Origin: Eremothecium cymbalariae DBVPG#7215
Taxonomy: Eukaryota > Ascomycota > Saccharomycetes > Saccharomycetales > Saccharomycetaceae
Reading direction: 5' to 3'
DNA: 64,000 nucleotides
NCBI RefSeq assembly: GCF_000235365.1
Contig: NC_016455.1
Location: forward strand, 868,001 to 932,000
Of the stretch, positions 1 to 10,097 are shown piece by piece (position 1 is the first letter of the stretch; every line of letters starts with the position of its first letter). The notes under the pieces were generated by a model. That model made no database searches and was not told the origin of the DNA. It saw only the letters and a program-made list of their open reading frames with translations. A program made the translations under genes and the position numbers.

Positions 1-798
1 CTTATTATCTCGGACACTAACTTGGAATCTATTGATGGTTTTGAGTCTTTGCAGTCTATCCAGATTCTAAATATCAACAATAACAAAGCTTTGGCTACCA
101 TCAGGTCTCAGTTGAAGTCTGTCTCCAACGCTTTGGACGTTTCTTTCAATGGGCGTCAATCCAATGTTACTTTTGACAATTTGCAATGGGCCAACAACAT
201 TACCATGAGAGATGTGAACTCTGTATCCTTGAAGTCCCTAGAAAAAGTTAACTCCTCCATGAGTTTCCTAGAGACCTCTCTAGAAGAGCTAAAGATCAGT
301 AATTTGACTAGCGTTGGTGGTACTTTGACTGTTACTGGCAATGATGACTTGAGTGAAGTTGACTTCCCATCCTTGACTGGTGTTTCTGGTGCTTTGGTTG
401 TTGCGAACAACTCCAACTTGGAGCAAATCAACGGTTTCTCTAATGTTCAAACTGTTGGTAATGCCTTAATCATCAGTGGTAAATTCAACTCGCTTGACTT
501 GGACAATCTAAAGAGTATTAAGGGTGGTGCTCAGGTCGAAACTACCTCCAGTAATTTCACTTGTGATGCATTGAAGGCGTTGCAAAAGGCTGGTGGTATT
601 CAGGGTGATACTTTTGTCTGCAAGAATGGTGCTTCTTCAACCTCTATGCAGTTAGGTTCTGGTGGTTCCGGTACCGCTAGTGGACAAAGTACTGCCTCAT
701 CCACTGACGGCGCTAAATCTTCGGGTATTGCTGCTAACTTCGCTCCAGGTTCTTCCTTCATGGGTGCTGTTGCCGCTGTCGCTGTTGCCCTATTATAA
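1..798 (+). CDS. ECM33: Ecm33/Pst1-family GPI-anchored cell-wall protein, 3' part only
   Basis: The reading frame is already open at base 1, so the N-terminus with signal peptide lies outside the window; 265 codons are visible. The protein shows the receptor-L-like repeats of the Ecm33/Pst1/Sps2 family (regular leucine/isoleucine positions such as LESIDGFESLQ and VDFPSLTGVSGALVVANNSNLEQINGF), several N-glycosylation sequons, then a Ser/Thr/Gly-rich stretch and a terminal hydrophobic run (FMGAVAAVAVALL) typical of a GPI-attachment signal. Family members are plasma-membrane or wall mannoproteins needed for wall integrity. It flanks RPG1/SEC18, as ECM33 does in S. cerevisiae, and also EMC10/YOS9, as PST1 does, so it is probably the single ancestor-like copy of the ECM33/PST1 pair. 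Identity is firm; choosing ECM33 over PST1 as the name is a convention. Confidence 0.9.
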   Translation, partial: LIISDTNLESIDGFESLQSIQILNINNNKALATIRSQLKSVSNALDVSFNGRQSNVTFDNLQWANNITMRDVNSVSLKSLEKVNSSMSFLETSLEELKISNLTSVGGTLTVTGNDDLSEVDFPSLTGVSGALVVANNSNLEQINGFSNVQTVGNALIISGKFNSLDLDNLKSIKGGAQVETTSSNFTCDALKALQKAGGIQGDTFVCKNGASSTSMQLGSGGSGTASGQSTASSTDGAKSSGIAANFAPGSSFMGAVAAVAVALL

Positions 799-1362
799 GG
801 GAGTTATTTTAAAATGTATTTGCCTCACTGACGTCTCTTCGAACCAAAGAAACGGGGGTTTAGACACCGTTTTTTATTTGTCAAATGATTGTTGCCTTTC
901 CCCAACCTGCTTCTTATTCATAGGTAAGTGATATTGGGCTCTTATTTTGGCTGAGGAGCTCTTAAATGAAATTACTTTGAATTAAATTGTTTTATATATT
1001 ATTAATCGTCTGTGGAACTAAATAAACGAAAGCATTACTTTTACATTCACCCGTAAAGGTAATTCAGTGCTCTCTATTCTTCCGATTTAACTTGAATTTC
1101 TAGAATATACAGTATTTAGATAAAACATAATCACTTTAATACTCTGGGTTTTTATGTGGATAATTTGGTCTATTTCACCCTTAGATTTATATATAAACTG
1201 TAATAAAAAAATACTTACATCCTGAAAGATTATAGTCGAGGATGAGAGAAAGCACTTATATTTGTACTCAGACTGATCATTAAAGCCGGAAAGGATGTAT
1301 AATATATGTTATATGTGTTTTGAATGTTACTGGATCAAGTAGAAGGCGTCCCTTAATGATTT
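799..1362. other. Convergent intergenic region, no gene seen
   Basis: AT-rich 3' flanks of the ECM33-like gene and of the GLTP gene on the opposite strand. It contains T-rich and TATATA-type stretches suitable for 3'-end formation. I see no RNA gene and no repeat. Confidence 0.6.
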
Positions 1363-1953
1363 CTACAAATGTTTGCACCTCTCGCTCAAAAATTTCATTA
1401 AAATTGACACAATATTTTCCAAAGCCTCCAACCAATCTTTGAGTTGCTTATTGACTTTCTCCTGGTCTGAACCCAGCTTAGCAAAGAAATCCTTCCTATA
1501 TGGACATGCCTTCATTGTCAATTTGAATATCGGTCTTACCAACATACCGTGATATTGCACCAAAGTTTTACCATAAGCATCGGTGAAAGTTTTAGTCATT
1601 TCCAACTCTGGATGATCAACAGTTTCCCTGATTGCCTGAGCTGTGAATTGGAGTCCTCTTGTTAACCATAGCAATCCTTCTGACGCTGTTTTCTTACCTT
1701 GGTTGGATTCGTTTAAAACCAATTCCTGTAAGCTTAATGATTCAGAAGGATGCGACTTTAATCTATTGCGAACCTTGGTAATATTGCCATTCAAGTCCTT
1801 TTGGACAACGGAAAATGCAGCATTACCCAATAAATCAAACAATTTCACCAAACCTTCTGCAGCTTCTAGAAAATCAGGCGTAGAAATGTTATTGGATGAA
1901 TCAATCAAAACCTCAGTAAAAGAGCGCTTTATTTCGTCGAAAAAAGTTGACAT
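1363..1953 (-). CDS. Glycolipid transfer protein (GLTP / HET-C2 family)
   Basis: A single GLTP domain fills this 196-residue protein, close to the 209 of human GLTP. The headgroup-recognition residues of the human protein (D48, N52, K55, W96, H140) have counterparts at D53, N57 and K60 (in KDLNGNITK), W96 (in LLWLTRGLQF) and H135 (in QYHGMLVRPIF). The family moves glycosphingolipids between membranes in the cytosol. The start is the first ATG. The gene sits between ECM33 and RPG1, where S. cerevisiae has no such gene; to my knowledge S. cerevisiae lacks a GLTP. Yeasts that make glucosylceramide would have an obvious substrate, but whether this species does cannot be seen here. Family assignment is firm; the lipid cargo is inferred. 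Confidence 0.9.
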   Translation of the reverse strand: MSTFFDEIKRSFTEVLIDSSNNISTPDFLEAAEGLVKLFDLLGNAAFSVVQKDLNGNITKVRNRLKSHPSESLSLQELVLNESNQGKKTASEGLLWLTRGLQFTAQAIRETVDHPELEMTKTFTDAYGKTLVQYHGMLVRPIFKLTMKACPYRKDFFAKLGSDQEKVNKQLKDWLEALENIVSILMKFLSERCKHL

Positions 1954-2346
1954 TGTTTAAATGTTAGTTTAGTATAAGGTAACCTCTTAGTATTAGAATA
2001 TCTTCTTGCAATAGTAAAAGCCAGAAGACTGTTGCGTTTTGTTGATGTGTTAGATTGAGAAGATCGAAAGTTGCTCTTAGCAATTTTTAAACGTTCCGTG
2101 CCCCAAATGCTGAAAAGGGCTGAGCTGCTACAAATATAAAGAATGAATGATGAGCAGACGTTTTATATTTTAAGTTCTCATTGGTAAAAGATAGAGAAAG
2201 AAGGACCTGTTTGTCCTTGGAAAGGTTATATGTAAGTTATTCATTCCTTCTATTTAACATATAGCAGGCTTAACTGTGTGATTCAGAAAATTAAAAACTA
2301 TAATTTTATTTAATGTGCATTTTAGTTAAGTTTGTTGAAAACGGAA

Positions 2347-5136
2347 CTACGTTGTACCCCTTTGCCTTCTTCCAAGTTTCATCTTTTCAGAATAAGTTAG
2401 AGGCTTCTTAGGAGCTTCTGAGTTGGTTGAAGTGGAGGCAGGTAATATTGAAGGAGATGGAGTTGTTTCGATAGAGTCATCAGATTTACGGGCAGCGAAC
2501 ACGGGACTAGCAGTAGCCTTTTTATTCATCTTCGTCTCAATCATCTCATCAATTTCTCTCTGCTTACGTGCAGCTTCGTCCTTCTCTTTATTGCGCCTGG
2601 CACGCTCCTCGCGTTCCTTAGCAAGACGTTGTTCAAGTTGATACCTCTCCTGCTCTTCTTGCTCGGCAGCCAGTTCTTTCTTACGTATGGACACCAACTC
2701 CTCGAAACGCTGCCTGCGAATTTCGTCAAGCGCAGCTTTCTTTGCAGCTTTTAATTTGGCAGCATTTTCAACCCGCAAACTATCTATCTTTGATTTTTGA
2801 GCAATTACAATTTTAGCTTTGAATTCCTTATAGGATGGGAATATCTTAGACAATCGCTGGTTTAATGCAACACTTTCTTCGTGGTCCTTCTGATTCTTTT
2901 CCAACATCATTTTTTTCAACTTCTGGTAATTCTCCAAATCCTTATCCTTTTGAAGTTTGGCATCCTTTTCCCAAAGTGGTAGTTGAAGCTTTCTGTATGC
3001 TCTTTCAGTATGATCAACCTTCTTGAATGCATGTCTCATACGATCATCCAAATCTTTCCTATCTTTAGATACCAATTCGACTGTGAGTTTTCTGAATTTC
3101 TCAAGATTCATGTTCTTAGACTCTTCAGGATCGATGTAGATTAAGCCCTTTGCATTAACATCGATGATCATCTTCCTCATTGTCTTCTCGTTGATCTCCG
3201 CTAATTCTCTTTCTCTTTTTTCTTCAGCACGACGTAAAGCTTCTGCTTCCATTCTAGCTTCAGCTGCTTCCTTTTCTTCTTTCATACGCTTCTGTCTTTC
3301 TTCAACAACCTGTTCAGAAGTCAAAGTAATACCAGAAATGGATTGTTTTTCCATCTCAAGCTTCTTGGCACGTTCTTCCACAGTTTCCTTTTCATTGGCA
3401 ATAATTTGATTGTTTTGTCTGATCAATTCTGTACGTGCCAACTTAATCTTCTCAACATAAGACGCTTCAGAGAAGCCTTCAGTTTCCTCCAACAGCTTTG
3501 CCAACTCTAACAACTGTCTACGAACAGCAGAGTTATGAGTCAAGACTGGCTCAGATTCTTCCTCAACCGCAGGTGCAGCAGATTCTTCCCTAGACCCATA
3601 CTCTTGAGAAAACTCTTCGTCGGCAAAAGCAACGCTAGAACCACCTAAAACCTCAAATGGGTCTTCTACGAATGAAACGGCTTCATATTCGTGGTCAATG
3701 GTAAAGGAGACATAGTCGTCCATTGCTGCCTGTAATAAAGCCTTTTCCAATTCTAGAGGAGTTAACTCGAATGGCGCAGGTAAGCTAACATATTGGAATA
3801 ACTCATCCAACTTAATCACACTAAATCTCTTTGAAGCATCGATAAAGGCCTTTCTAATAATGTAATTTTTCAAGGGAATGGCATACTGCTCAAAGTAAGG
3901 CTTCTCAATCAAAGAAGGCAGTAACGCAGCCAGTCTCTCCTTAATAGTGGTGACGTTAAAGTCACCGGTGATTAGGTGATATAGTTGCTTTACATCTTCG
4001 TCAACTCTGCTGAAGATGGAGTCATCAGTCACAGCCTCTAGCATTTGCTTTTTGGTGGGCTTCGAATCTAGGTCCAAGAAATCGGTCAAACGCAAAAGAG
4101 GATCATAACCAACAACAGGCAAGTCATCTTGCTGGATAGATAAAACAGATAACATAAGCTGAGACGAATGTAATCTAAAGTCTTCTTCCGTAGCTTTTGG
4201 ATTTTGCAAAAACAACTCAAAAAACTTTTTTAGAGCAACGGAGTTCAATAAGTAGTTGTTAGAAACCGAAAACACCTTAGCCATATTTTGATAGTAATTA
4301 GCTAAGATGAACGGCTTAGGAGGACGAGTAGATGTGGACAATAAGTGATGCACGTCTTCAATGGATCTAAAAGCTTCGTGCCACAAACCTAGCTTCACAG
4401 AGACGTTAACCTGCAAGATACGTTGATCCAGGTAACGCTGCAAAGTGTCAGCATCAGACAAGTCTACAGTATACTGTTTCGACTTTTGTTGCTGATAATT
4501 AGCAGCATCTAAATGCTGACGTAACATGTCTGCCAATCTTTTGAATTCGTTCTTACGATTGTACTTCAAGCAAAATTGCATAGTTCTGTTCACAACACCA
4601 GAATAAGTGATCTCGAGCTGAGAGTTATTTCTCAATAGATCCAACACCGTACGGTAAGATTCCCAAGTGAATCTCAACCAAGAGGTCACAGCTTCGTCGT
4701 TAAAACCTCCAACAGACTGATCCTGCTCGTACACAGAAATTAACAGATTTTCCGGAGTGACACCACCCTCCAAATCCTCCTCATCCGTGTTCTCACCCTC
4801 ATCAGCTCTAGCTTGTTCAACTGACATTTTTTTTTCAATCAAATCAATGAATTTACGGGACACAGCACCGACGGAATTCAACCCATCAGTAGTGGATTGG
4901 ACATTTTTCCTATATTGATACAACCCATCTTTAATCATTTTACCCTTCTTAAGTTCAACTCCCAATTCTAAGAACTTGAATACAATGGGCTCAATAGCAG
5001 ATGGGTCCGCAGAACGAATCCTTCTAGATGAAATGTACTCAAATAGCGACTGCAAAGCAGCCTGTGGCTCACCAACTGAAATTAATTCATCCGCTCTCTT
5101 CAGAGCATTTTCAGGACGCAGAATAGGAGGTGCCAT
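2347..5136 (-). CDS. RPG1: eIF3 subunit a (Rpg1/Tif32)
   Basis: This 929-residue protein is near the length of S. cerevisiae Rpg1/Tif32 (964). It begins MAPPILRPENALKRADELIS, followed by an N-terminal helical region, a PCI-type segment around residues 330-500, and a long highly charged coiled-coil C-terminal half rich in Glu/Lys/Arg. eIF3a is the scaffold of the eIF3 complex, which binds the 40S subunit and initiation factors during scanning. It is co-oriented with and directly downstream of SEC18, the same neighbour order as in S. cerevisiae. No intron or frame break was seen. Confidence 0.95.
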   Translation of the reverse strand: MAPPILRPENALKRADELISVGEPQAALQSLFEYISSRRIRSADPSAIEPIVFKFLELGVELKKGKMIKDGLYQYRKNVQSTTDGLNSVGAVSRKFIDLIEKKMSVEQARADEGENTDEEDLEGGVTPENLLISVYEQDQSVGGFNDEAVTSWLRFTWESYRTVLDLLRNNSQLEITYSGVVNRTMQFCLKYNRKNEFKRLADMLRQHLDAANYQQQKSKQYTVDLSDADTLQRYLDQRILQVNVSVKLGLWHEAFRSIEDVHHLLSTSTRPPKPFILANYYQNMAKVFSVSNNYLLNSVALKKFFELFLQNPKATEEDFRLHSSQLMLSVLSIQQDDLPVVGYDPLLRLTDFLDLDSKPTKKQMLEAVTDDSIFSRVDEDVKQLYHLITGDFNVTTIKERLAALLPSLIEKPYFEQYAIPLKNYIIRKAFIDASKRFSVIKLDELFQYVSLPAPFELTPLELEKALLQAAMDDYVSFTIDHEYEAVSFVEDPFEVLGGSSVAFADEEFSQEYGSREESAAPAVEEESEPVLTHNSAVRRQLLELAKLLEETEGFSEASYVEKIKLARTELIRQNNQIIANEKETVEERAKKLEMEKQSISGITLTSEQVVEERQKRMKEEKEAAEARMEAEALRRAEEKRERELAEINEKTMRKMIIDVNAKGLIYIDPEESKNMNLEKFRKLTVELVSKDRKDLDDRMRHAFKKVDHTERAYRKLQLPLWEKDAKLQKDKDLENYQKLKKMMLEKNQKDHEESVALNQRLSKIFPSYKEFKAKIVIAQKSKIDSLRVENAAKLKAAKKAALDEIRRQRFEELVSIRKKELAAEQEEQERYQLEQRLAKEREERARRNKEKDEAARKQREIDEMIETKMNKKATASPVFAARKSDDSIETTPSPSILPASTSTNSEAPKKPLTYSEKMKLGRRQRGTT

Positions 5137-5419
5137 GTCGTCTTAAATGTACCTGTGAGCCTTGGTAATAAGTGTTATCTATCCAGTATGAATGTTCAAC
5201 TTTTCATGAAGTTGATTTCAAAACTCAGAAAATTTTTCGCCAGGCAACAGCTTCAATTTGATAGTCGTGTTTTACGGTATAACTGAAGGAAGCAATTTAA
5301 TGTAGTTTGGGAATAATGGTGGGATTATACTAGTTGTGCTGGGTTATGCTGTCCGGGTGAATTGTTTATTTTATATATTTAGGATTTTAGATATTCTAGA
5401 TGTAGACAGATGTAGGTGA

Positions 5420-7714
5420 TTAAACTGTTTGTGCCATGAGGTCTATGATTTCGTTGGCTGGATCGTCATCATATCTGGCGGTTTCAATGTTGGTTAGGAC
5501 CCTTTTAATGCCGGCATTTAACTGTGGGGATAGCTTTGCTAGCTCATTAATGACGTAGACTCTGCCGGCGTCATCCAAGAAATTGGATTCAATCATGACT
5601 TTGTTAAATTCGTCGATGGAGGATATATTTGGGACGGCTATCTCATTGTCGAAGCAGCTTTGGATATCCATTTGTCGAAGGACACTGTGCGCAGATGTGG
5701 TGGAAATGATTAGCAGACGGCGGTCGTTTGGGGGCTTTCTTTTCAAATAAACCTTCAAGACTTGCAAGATATTGTTCGAAAACCTAGGTCCAATTGGGAC
5801 CCAGTCGACTAAAGTTTCAATGGAATCGATGACTAAAATGTTCAAAGGAGACTTATAGGCATCTCTGAAGGTGTTATCAATGAATGAAATTTTTGCAGTT
5901 TCGGACATGCCCGCGATTTCTACTGGAGAAATCATTCTTACAAAGGGGAATTTGGAATTCAACGCGATGGCAGCTGCCAAGGCAGTCTTTCCCGAGCCTG
6001 CGGGCCCATGAACTAATAAGGAAACAAGTCTTGATTTGCTACTCTCTTGGACTTGACGAACATAACGAGAGCCGTGTTTCAAAATCTCTTCAACCTTTGG
6101 AGAGTAGTAAATTATTCCGCTTTCCACACAAGTCTTCAAATCCTCCTCACTGATACCAAAAGCGGGCGTAACTTCATTTAGTGCGTTCATGAAGTCATTT
6201 CTAGTAACCTTCATAGACGCAATGTCCTTCTCGTTCATTTTGGTTTTACCTTCTCCAATGTTTACAGTTTTGTTAATGGCAAATGAACTTGCACTTTTAA
6301 CCAACCCTTCTATCTCAGCACCAGAGAAATTCTTGGTTAAAGCAGCTAGCTCTTTCAGATTGACGTCAGGCGCCAACATGTTATTTTCTCTCATTTTCTT
6401 GGTTTGGATTTCAAAGATTTGAACTCTTCCTGGTTCATCTGGAAGTTGGATTTCAACCTGAACTTCAAATCTACCGGGACGTAACAATGCGTTATCAATT
6501 AAATCTTTACGATTTGTCATACCGATAACTAATATATTGTTTAGTTGGTCCACACCGTCCATCTTGGCTAATAACTGGTTGACCACATTGTCTCCTACAC
6601 CGGTCCCATCACCCCGTGACCCCCTTTGCTTAAAAACAGAGTCCAACTCATCAAAAATTATAATGTGTAAAGAAGAATCCTCACCTTTGGCTTTGTATTC
6701 TGCCTCTGCGTCTTTAAACAAGTTACGAATATTTTCCTCGGATGATCCAACATACTTACTCAATATTTCGGGACCATTGACAATCTTGGGTTCCTTGGCA
6801 TTTAGCATAGTACCAATCTTCCTCGCAATCAACGTCTTACCAGTTCCTGGTGGTCCATATAACAATAGACCCTTGACATGAGAAATACCTAGCTTCTCAA
6901 TCACTGCAGGAGGAAATATCCTACTTGCAAACGCTCTTCTAAAGATCTTGGTAAATTCCCTGTCCAGACCACCAACACCAAGATCCTCAAATTTAAAATC
7001 TGAACGGATAACTGCGTCCGACCTAGGCCTTAAAGAATTCGAAGACTTCAAGTTCACCAGACCACCCCTGCCCTTGAAGAAATTGATTTGTGTTTGCTTC
7101 ACTAGAATACCCTTGGCCTCGATGCTAGAAGATGCCGCACTAGAAATTTCCACATCTCCTAGATCAATTGTTTGCAAGCTTCTCACACGCAAATCAAAGA
7201 TATGTCCCTTAAACTCAAAAACGAGATACTGCGTCGCCGTGAAAATCTGTGAATCAAACGTCTTAATAAGCTGCTTGGCCAATTCATCCTGGTCAAATTG
7301 AACATCTACAGCCTTAGAACGTACTCTAAACGAAATTTCCAGGTCAAGAACACCCAAGTACGCCTGTTTCCCAGATTGCCGGAACATATCAAACGCCCTC
7401 GCCTTAACCTCTTGATTCAACGACCACCCACCCCAAGTACGCTGGTTCCCATTGAACCCTAAAGTACCCGGCTGAACAGCAGATGTCTGCCTCGTCGTGA
7501 AAACAAAAAAATCGTCCACTGCAATATAGATATTATCTGCAAAATCAGAAGGCGATACGGCCACCACATTCATTAACGCCAGCGCATTGTTAGGACAATT
7601 GACAATTCTCATTTGTTTTGGCGTAGGATCAATACGACTCATATCTGGAGGAGATGGTGTATGTGTAGCTCTGCCAAATGAAGGCAACTTCCCTGATAAC
7701 CCTAGCTTCTCCAT
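5420..7714 (-). CDS. SEC18: Sec18 / NSF, AAA ATPase of SNARE disassembly
   Basis: At 764 residues it matches the family (S. cerevisiae 758). It has an N-terminal adaptor-binding domain and two AAA domains. D1 carries Walker A GPPGTGKT near residue 285 and Walker B IIIFDELDS; D2 carries Walker A HGPAGSGKT near residue 568 and the degenerate acidic motif NILVIDS. Sec18 with alpha-SNAP uses ATP to take apart SNARE complexes after membrane fusion throughout the secretory pathway. The ATG at 7714 gives MEKLGLSGKLPSFGRATHTP, in line with orthologues. Its short AT-rich upstream region (7715-7984) contains TATATATA close to the start. Confidence 0.96.
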   Translation of the reverse strand: MEKLGLSGKLPSFGRATHTPSPPDMSRIDPTPKQMRIVNCPNNALALMNVVAVSPSDFADNIYIAVDDFFVFTTRQTSAVQPGTLGFNGNQRTWGGWSLNQEVKARAFDMFRQSGKQAYLGVLDLEISFRVRSKAVDVQFDQDELAKQLIKTFDSQIFTATQYLVFEFKGHIFDLRVRSLQTIDLGDVEISSAASSSIEAKGILVKQTQINFFKGRGGLVNLKSSNSLRPRSDAVIRSDFKFEDLGVGGLDREFTKIFRRAFASRIFPPAVIEKLGISHVKGLLLYGPPGTGKTLIARKIGTMLNAKEPKIVNGPEILSKYVGSSEENIRNLFKDAEAEYKAKGEDSSLHIIIFDELDSVFKQRGSRGDGTGVGDNVVNQLLAKMDGVDQLNNILVIGMTNRKDLIDNALLRPGRFEVQVEIQLPDEPGRVQIFEIQTKKMRENNMLAPDVNLKELAALTKNFSGAEIEGLVKSASSFAINKTVNIGEGKTKMNEKDIASMKVTRNDFMNALNEVTPAFGISEEDLKTCVESGIIYYSPKVEEILKHGSRYVRQVQESSKSRLVSLLVHGPAGSGKTALAAAIALNSKFPFVRMISPVEIAGMSETAKISFIDNTFRDAYKSPLNILVIDSIETLVDWVPIGPRFSNNILQVLKVYLKRKPPNDRRLLIISTTSAHSVLRQMDIQSCFDNEIAVPNISSIDEFNKVMIESNFLDDAGRVYVINELAKLSPQLNAGIKRVLTNIETARYDDDPANEIIDLMAQTV

Positions 7715-7984
7715 CTTCTAACTTATCTCATATATATATAACCTTTAATAGTAACTAAAATAAACATTGGTAAGTTCTAAGGTCTCAGAAACTGTTGACG
7801 TTTTATTATATAAAAGACATCGCCCGTGACTAATGACGCGAAATGGAATCGCACAATTGCGCAGTATATACAACTGGAGAGTGCTATCCTGGCTATTTGA
7901 GGGACCAAGGTGTCCAATGCACGGATTATGACATGCCCTTCGATACTTTTCGAGCTATATCTGTGTGTGTGAGGGGGGAGAGAG

Positions 7985-8639
7985 CTAGCTTTCTTCCGGC
8001 TTTCTGTTGAATAAAGCGTATACTAAGATGCCTAATAAAATTAGCTTCCAATTCTTTTGAATGAAACTTCTTTTGTCTGGTTCTGAACCTTCTCCAAATG
8101 AAGCAGTTGCAGATCCTGAATTAGCCCTCTTATCTTGGTAGGTTTTTGTAGATTTTTTTAATTTCTTAATAGCAGCTTGGGGACCAGGTTTGGAATCAGT
8201 TATTATTGGTATGATTCCAGAAGCCTCAGGATTTGTCGTTAGGGACAGTTTGTAAGGGGTTTTATTGGTATCCCTGTGAATGTGTAAGTCGTAATCTAAG
8301 GGAGTTTCGAGCTGTGTGCGATGTTAGTAAAGTACTCAAAGAGGGCGTCAATTGTGCTGAGGCATAGGTAACACATACAGTGAGGTAAGCATGGCAGGCA
8401 TATGGCTTATTGTTGATAGCGGCACCTACGCAATATGGACCCGGGGGAAGATCGTTGTTTACATCTATAACTTGATAGTGCTCAGGTGAGGTTTCCGTTT
8501 CGTGGAAGTAAACCAGAGAACATAGAGGGTGTTTCTCTTTAGTGGTTACCGTCTCGGCATAGAGAACGATAGGCTCCTTAGAGGCATGGGAGAGAACACT
8601 CTGGATTGAAATAACCCATAGCAGCATTAACCCCTTCAT
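7985..8639 (-). CDS. EMC10: EMC10-like ER membrane protein, two exons
   Basis: The uninterrupted frame from 8639 stops early, but a consensus yeast intron (8312-8378) joins exon 1 (8379-8639, 87 codons) to exon 2 (7985-8311, 108 codons plus stop), giving 195 residues. The product has a signal peptide (MKGLMLLWVISIQSVLSHA), a lumenal beta-rich domain with cysteines, a charged linker ending SFIQKNWK, and one C-terminal membrane segment (LILLGILVYAL). This is the layout of EMC10, a subunit of the ER membrane protein complex that inserts and stabilises membrane proteins. It is divergent from YOS9, exactly as YDR056C and YDR057W are in S. cerevisiae, which strongly supports the assignment. Sequence similarity to human Emc10 is strongest just before the membrane segment. 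I am sure of the gene model and fairly sure of the name. Confidence 0.85.
8312..8378 (-). other. Intron of the EMC10-like gene (67 nt)
   Basis: On the minus strand it starts GTATGT, has the perfect branch sequence TACTAAC at 8323-8329 and ends CACACAG, 11 bases after the branch motif. Splicing falls between complete codons (ACT then CTC) and opens a 109-codon exon that encodes the membrane anchor. Confidence 0.92.
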
Positions 8640-8879
8640 GTTTAAATAATTCAGAAAACAAAACGCAGGTCAATTGCGCTCGATATAGTCCAATCCAGCT
8701 TCGTTAATGGTTGCGTTGTTGTAGAATTACAGTAGCGAATATTCAAAAATCACGAACAATTCTCAACAAAAGTCTTACATCGGGAGGGAACTTATTGCTA
8801 AAATAACGTCTATGTAAAGAAGGAACGTTGGTAATAGGAGAAAGCTGAATACATAAGCATAGGCTAAGAAGTTGGTAGA
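8640..8879. promoter_or_regulatory. Shared divergent promoter EMC10/YOS9
   Basis: The 240-bp gap between two ER-protein genes transcribed outwards should hold both promoters. I see no strong known site. Such a compact arrangement is compatible with shared control, for example by the unfolded protein response, but no clear UPR element was recognised. Confidence 0.5.
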
Positions 8880-10097
8880 ATGTTTTCCGGATATAGAAGG
8901 CGTTTCTTTCAAGATGTGTCGTTTGCCATTATCTTTATGGGGCTGCTGAGTCAAGCGATATCCGATATTCCTACAATTCTAAGGGGTAGCAAGAGGTACT
9001 TCATGCAAGCGATTGATGGTAATGTGTTTGATAGGATGTTTTTATTGGAAGGTGACAACAAATCACAGTATGGAACCGTTGAGGAATTTGTAGATGGGTC
9101 TAAGTACTACGTCCCCGATAATACGAATGGTAGCCAGCCTATATCAAATATTGAAGAACAGGAAGCGTCTATCGTAGAGTATGCATCGAAGATTGTTAAT
9201 GAAGAACTGAAAACGAACAAATGTCTAAAATCCATGGGTACATGGACATATACTATCTGCTATGATGGTCGGGTGAGGAATGTGACTCAGAGCTTTCGAT
9301 GGGCCAATTTCCCCGACGACATTCTATTGGGGGAATCGGTGCATGATTCTGAAGCAGAGGAACCATTAAAATTACTGAAAGATGAAGACGGTTATTACTT
9401 GAGTGAAGTTTTGGGGTCTGGTGCTATTTGTTCTCTCACTGGTGAATTTAGAACAACTGAAATCATCTACAGATGCGATGGAGATGTAAGAACAGATAGA
9501 TTAAAAAGCGCAGTTGAGGTTGGGACCTGTAAGTATAAGTTGACAGCAACGTTAGGAAAATTATGTGAATTACCTTTGTTGTCTCAAAATGCTTTCCCCA
9601 ATGAAAGTAATACAATATATTTTGAAAAAGGAGATTCTGGACTCTTAGATGTTAGTTCTTGGTTGGACCATTATGAGGTAGATCGTGTGGCTGGTCATTT
9701 TTATCTCCTTTCAACGTATTCTAAGCAATTAAACAATGATGCGCTTTTTGTTCTTTTGTACACTCGATTCTCAATGGTGGAGCCCAATAATGCATCGATA
9801 TCACAGAATATATTATACAAAGACGCTTTAATGGCTGCTATGGACATTTTGAAGTCCGGTTTATCCAGATTCTCAATCTTTCCCAAGTTAGTTCTCATAG
9901 AAAAACATGAATTATATCTGAGAGTAATAGATTATCAGCATAATACCTTATCCATTCTAAGATTATATCAAGGTTCAGATAACTCGCTAGATATGACAAC
10001 AGTGGATCCTGAAGTTGTGGGGAACATGGAGAAAGGAAACTTTTACAATTATTGCGATGAATACTTAAAACAGAAAAAAGTATCAGACTACAAATAA
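8880..10097 (+). CDS. YOS9: Yos9, ER lectin of glycoprotein ERAD
   Basis: 405 residues with an N-terminal hydrophobic signal and a mannose-6-phosphate-receptor-homology (MRH) domain from about residue 112 to 235: CLKSMGTWTYTICYDG opens it, and the conserved R (FRTTEIIYRC), E and Y (VEVGTCKY) of the sugar pocket are present, with paired cysteines. Yos9 reads trimmed mannose on misfolded glycoproteins and passes them to the Hrd1 ubiquitin ligase. The protein is shorter than S. cerevisiae Yos9 (542) and ends SDYK rather than the HDEL retrieval signal of that protein. A 6-A run lies just before the stop; skipping one A would extend the frame by about 26 codons, still without HDEL. Family call is firm; the true C-terminus is uncertain. 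Confidence 0.92.
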   Translation: MFSGYRRRFFQDVSFAIIFMGLLSQAISDIPTILRGSKRYFMQAIDGNVFDRMFLLEGDNKSQYGTVEEFVDGSKYYVPDNTNGSQPISNIEEQEASIVEYASKIVNEELKTNKCLKSMGTWTYTICYDGRVRNVTQSFRWANFPDDILLGESVHDSEAEEPLKLLKDEDGYYLSEVLGSGAICSLTGEFRTTEIIYRCDGDVRTDRLKSAVEVGTCKYKLTATLGKLCELPLLSQNAFPNESNTIYFEKGDSGLLDVSSWLDHYEVDRVAGHFYLLSTYSKQLNNDALFVLLYTRFSMVEPNNASISQNILYKDALMAAMDILKSGLSRFSIFPKLVLIEKHELYLRVIDYQHNTLSILRLYQGSDNSLDMTTVDPEVVGNMEKGNFYNYCDEYLKQKKVSDYK

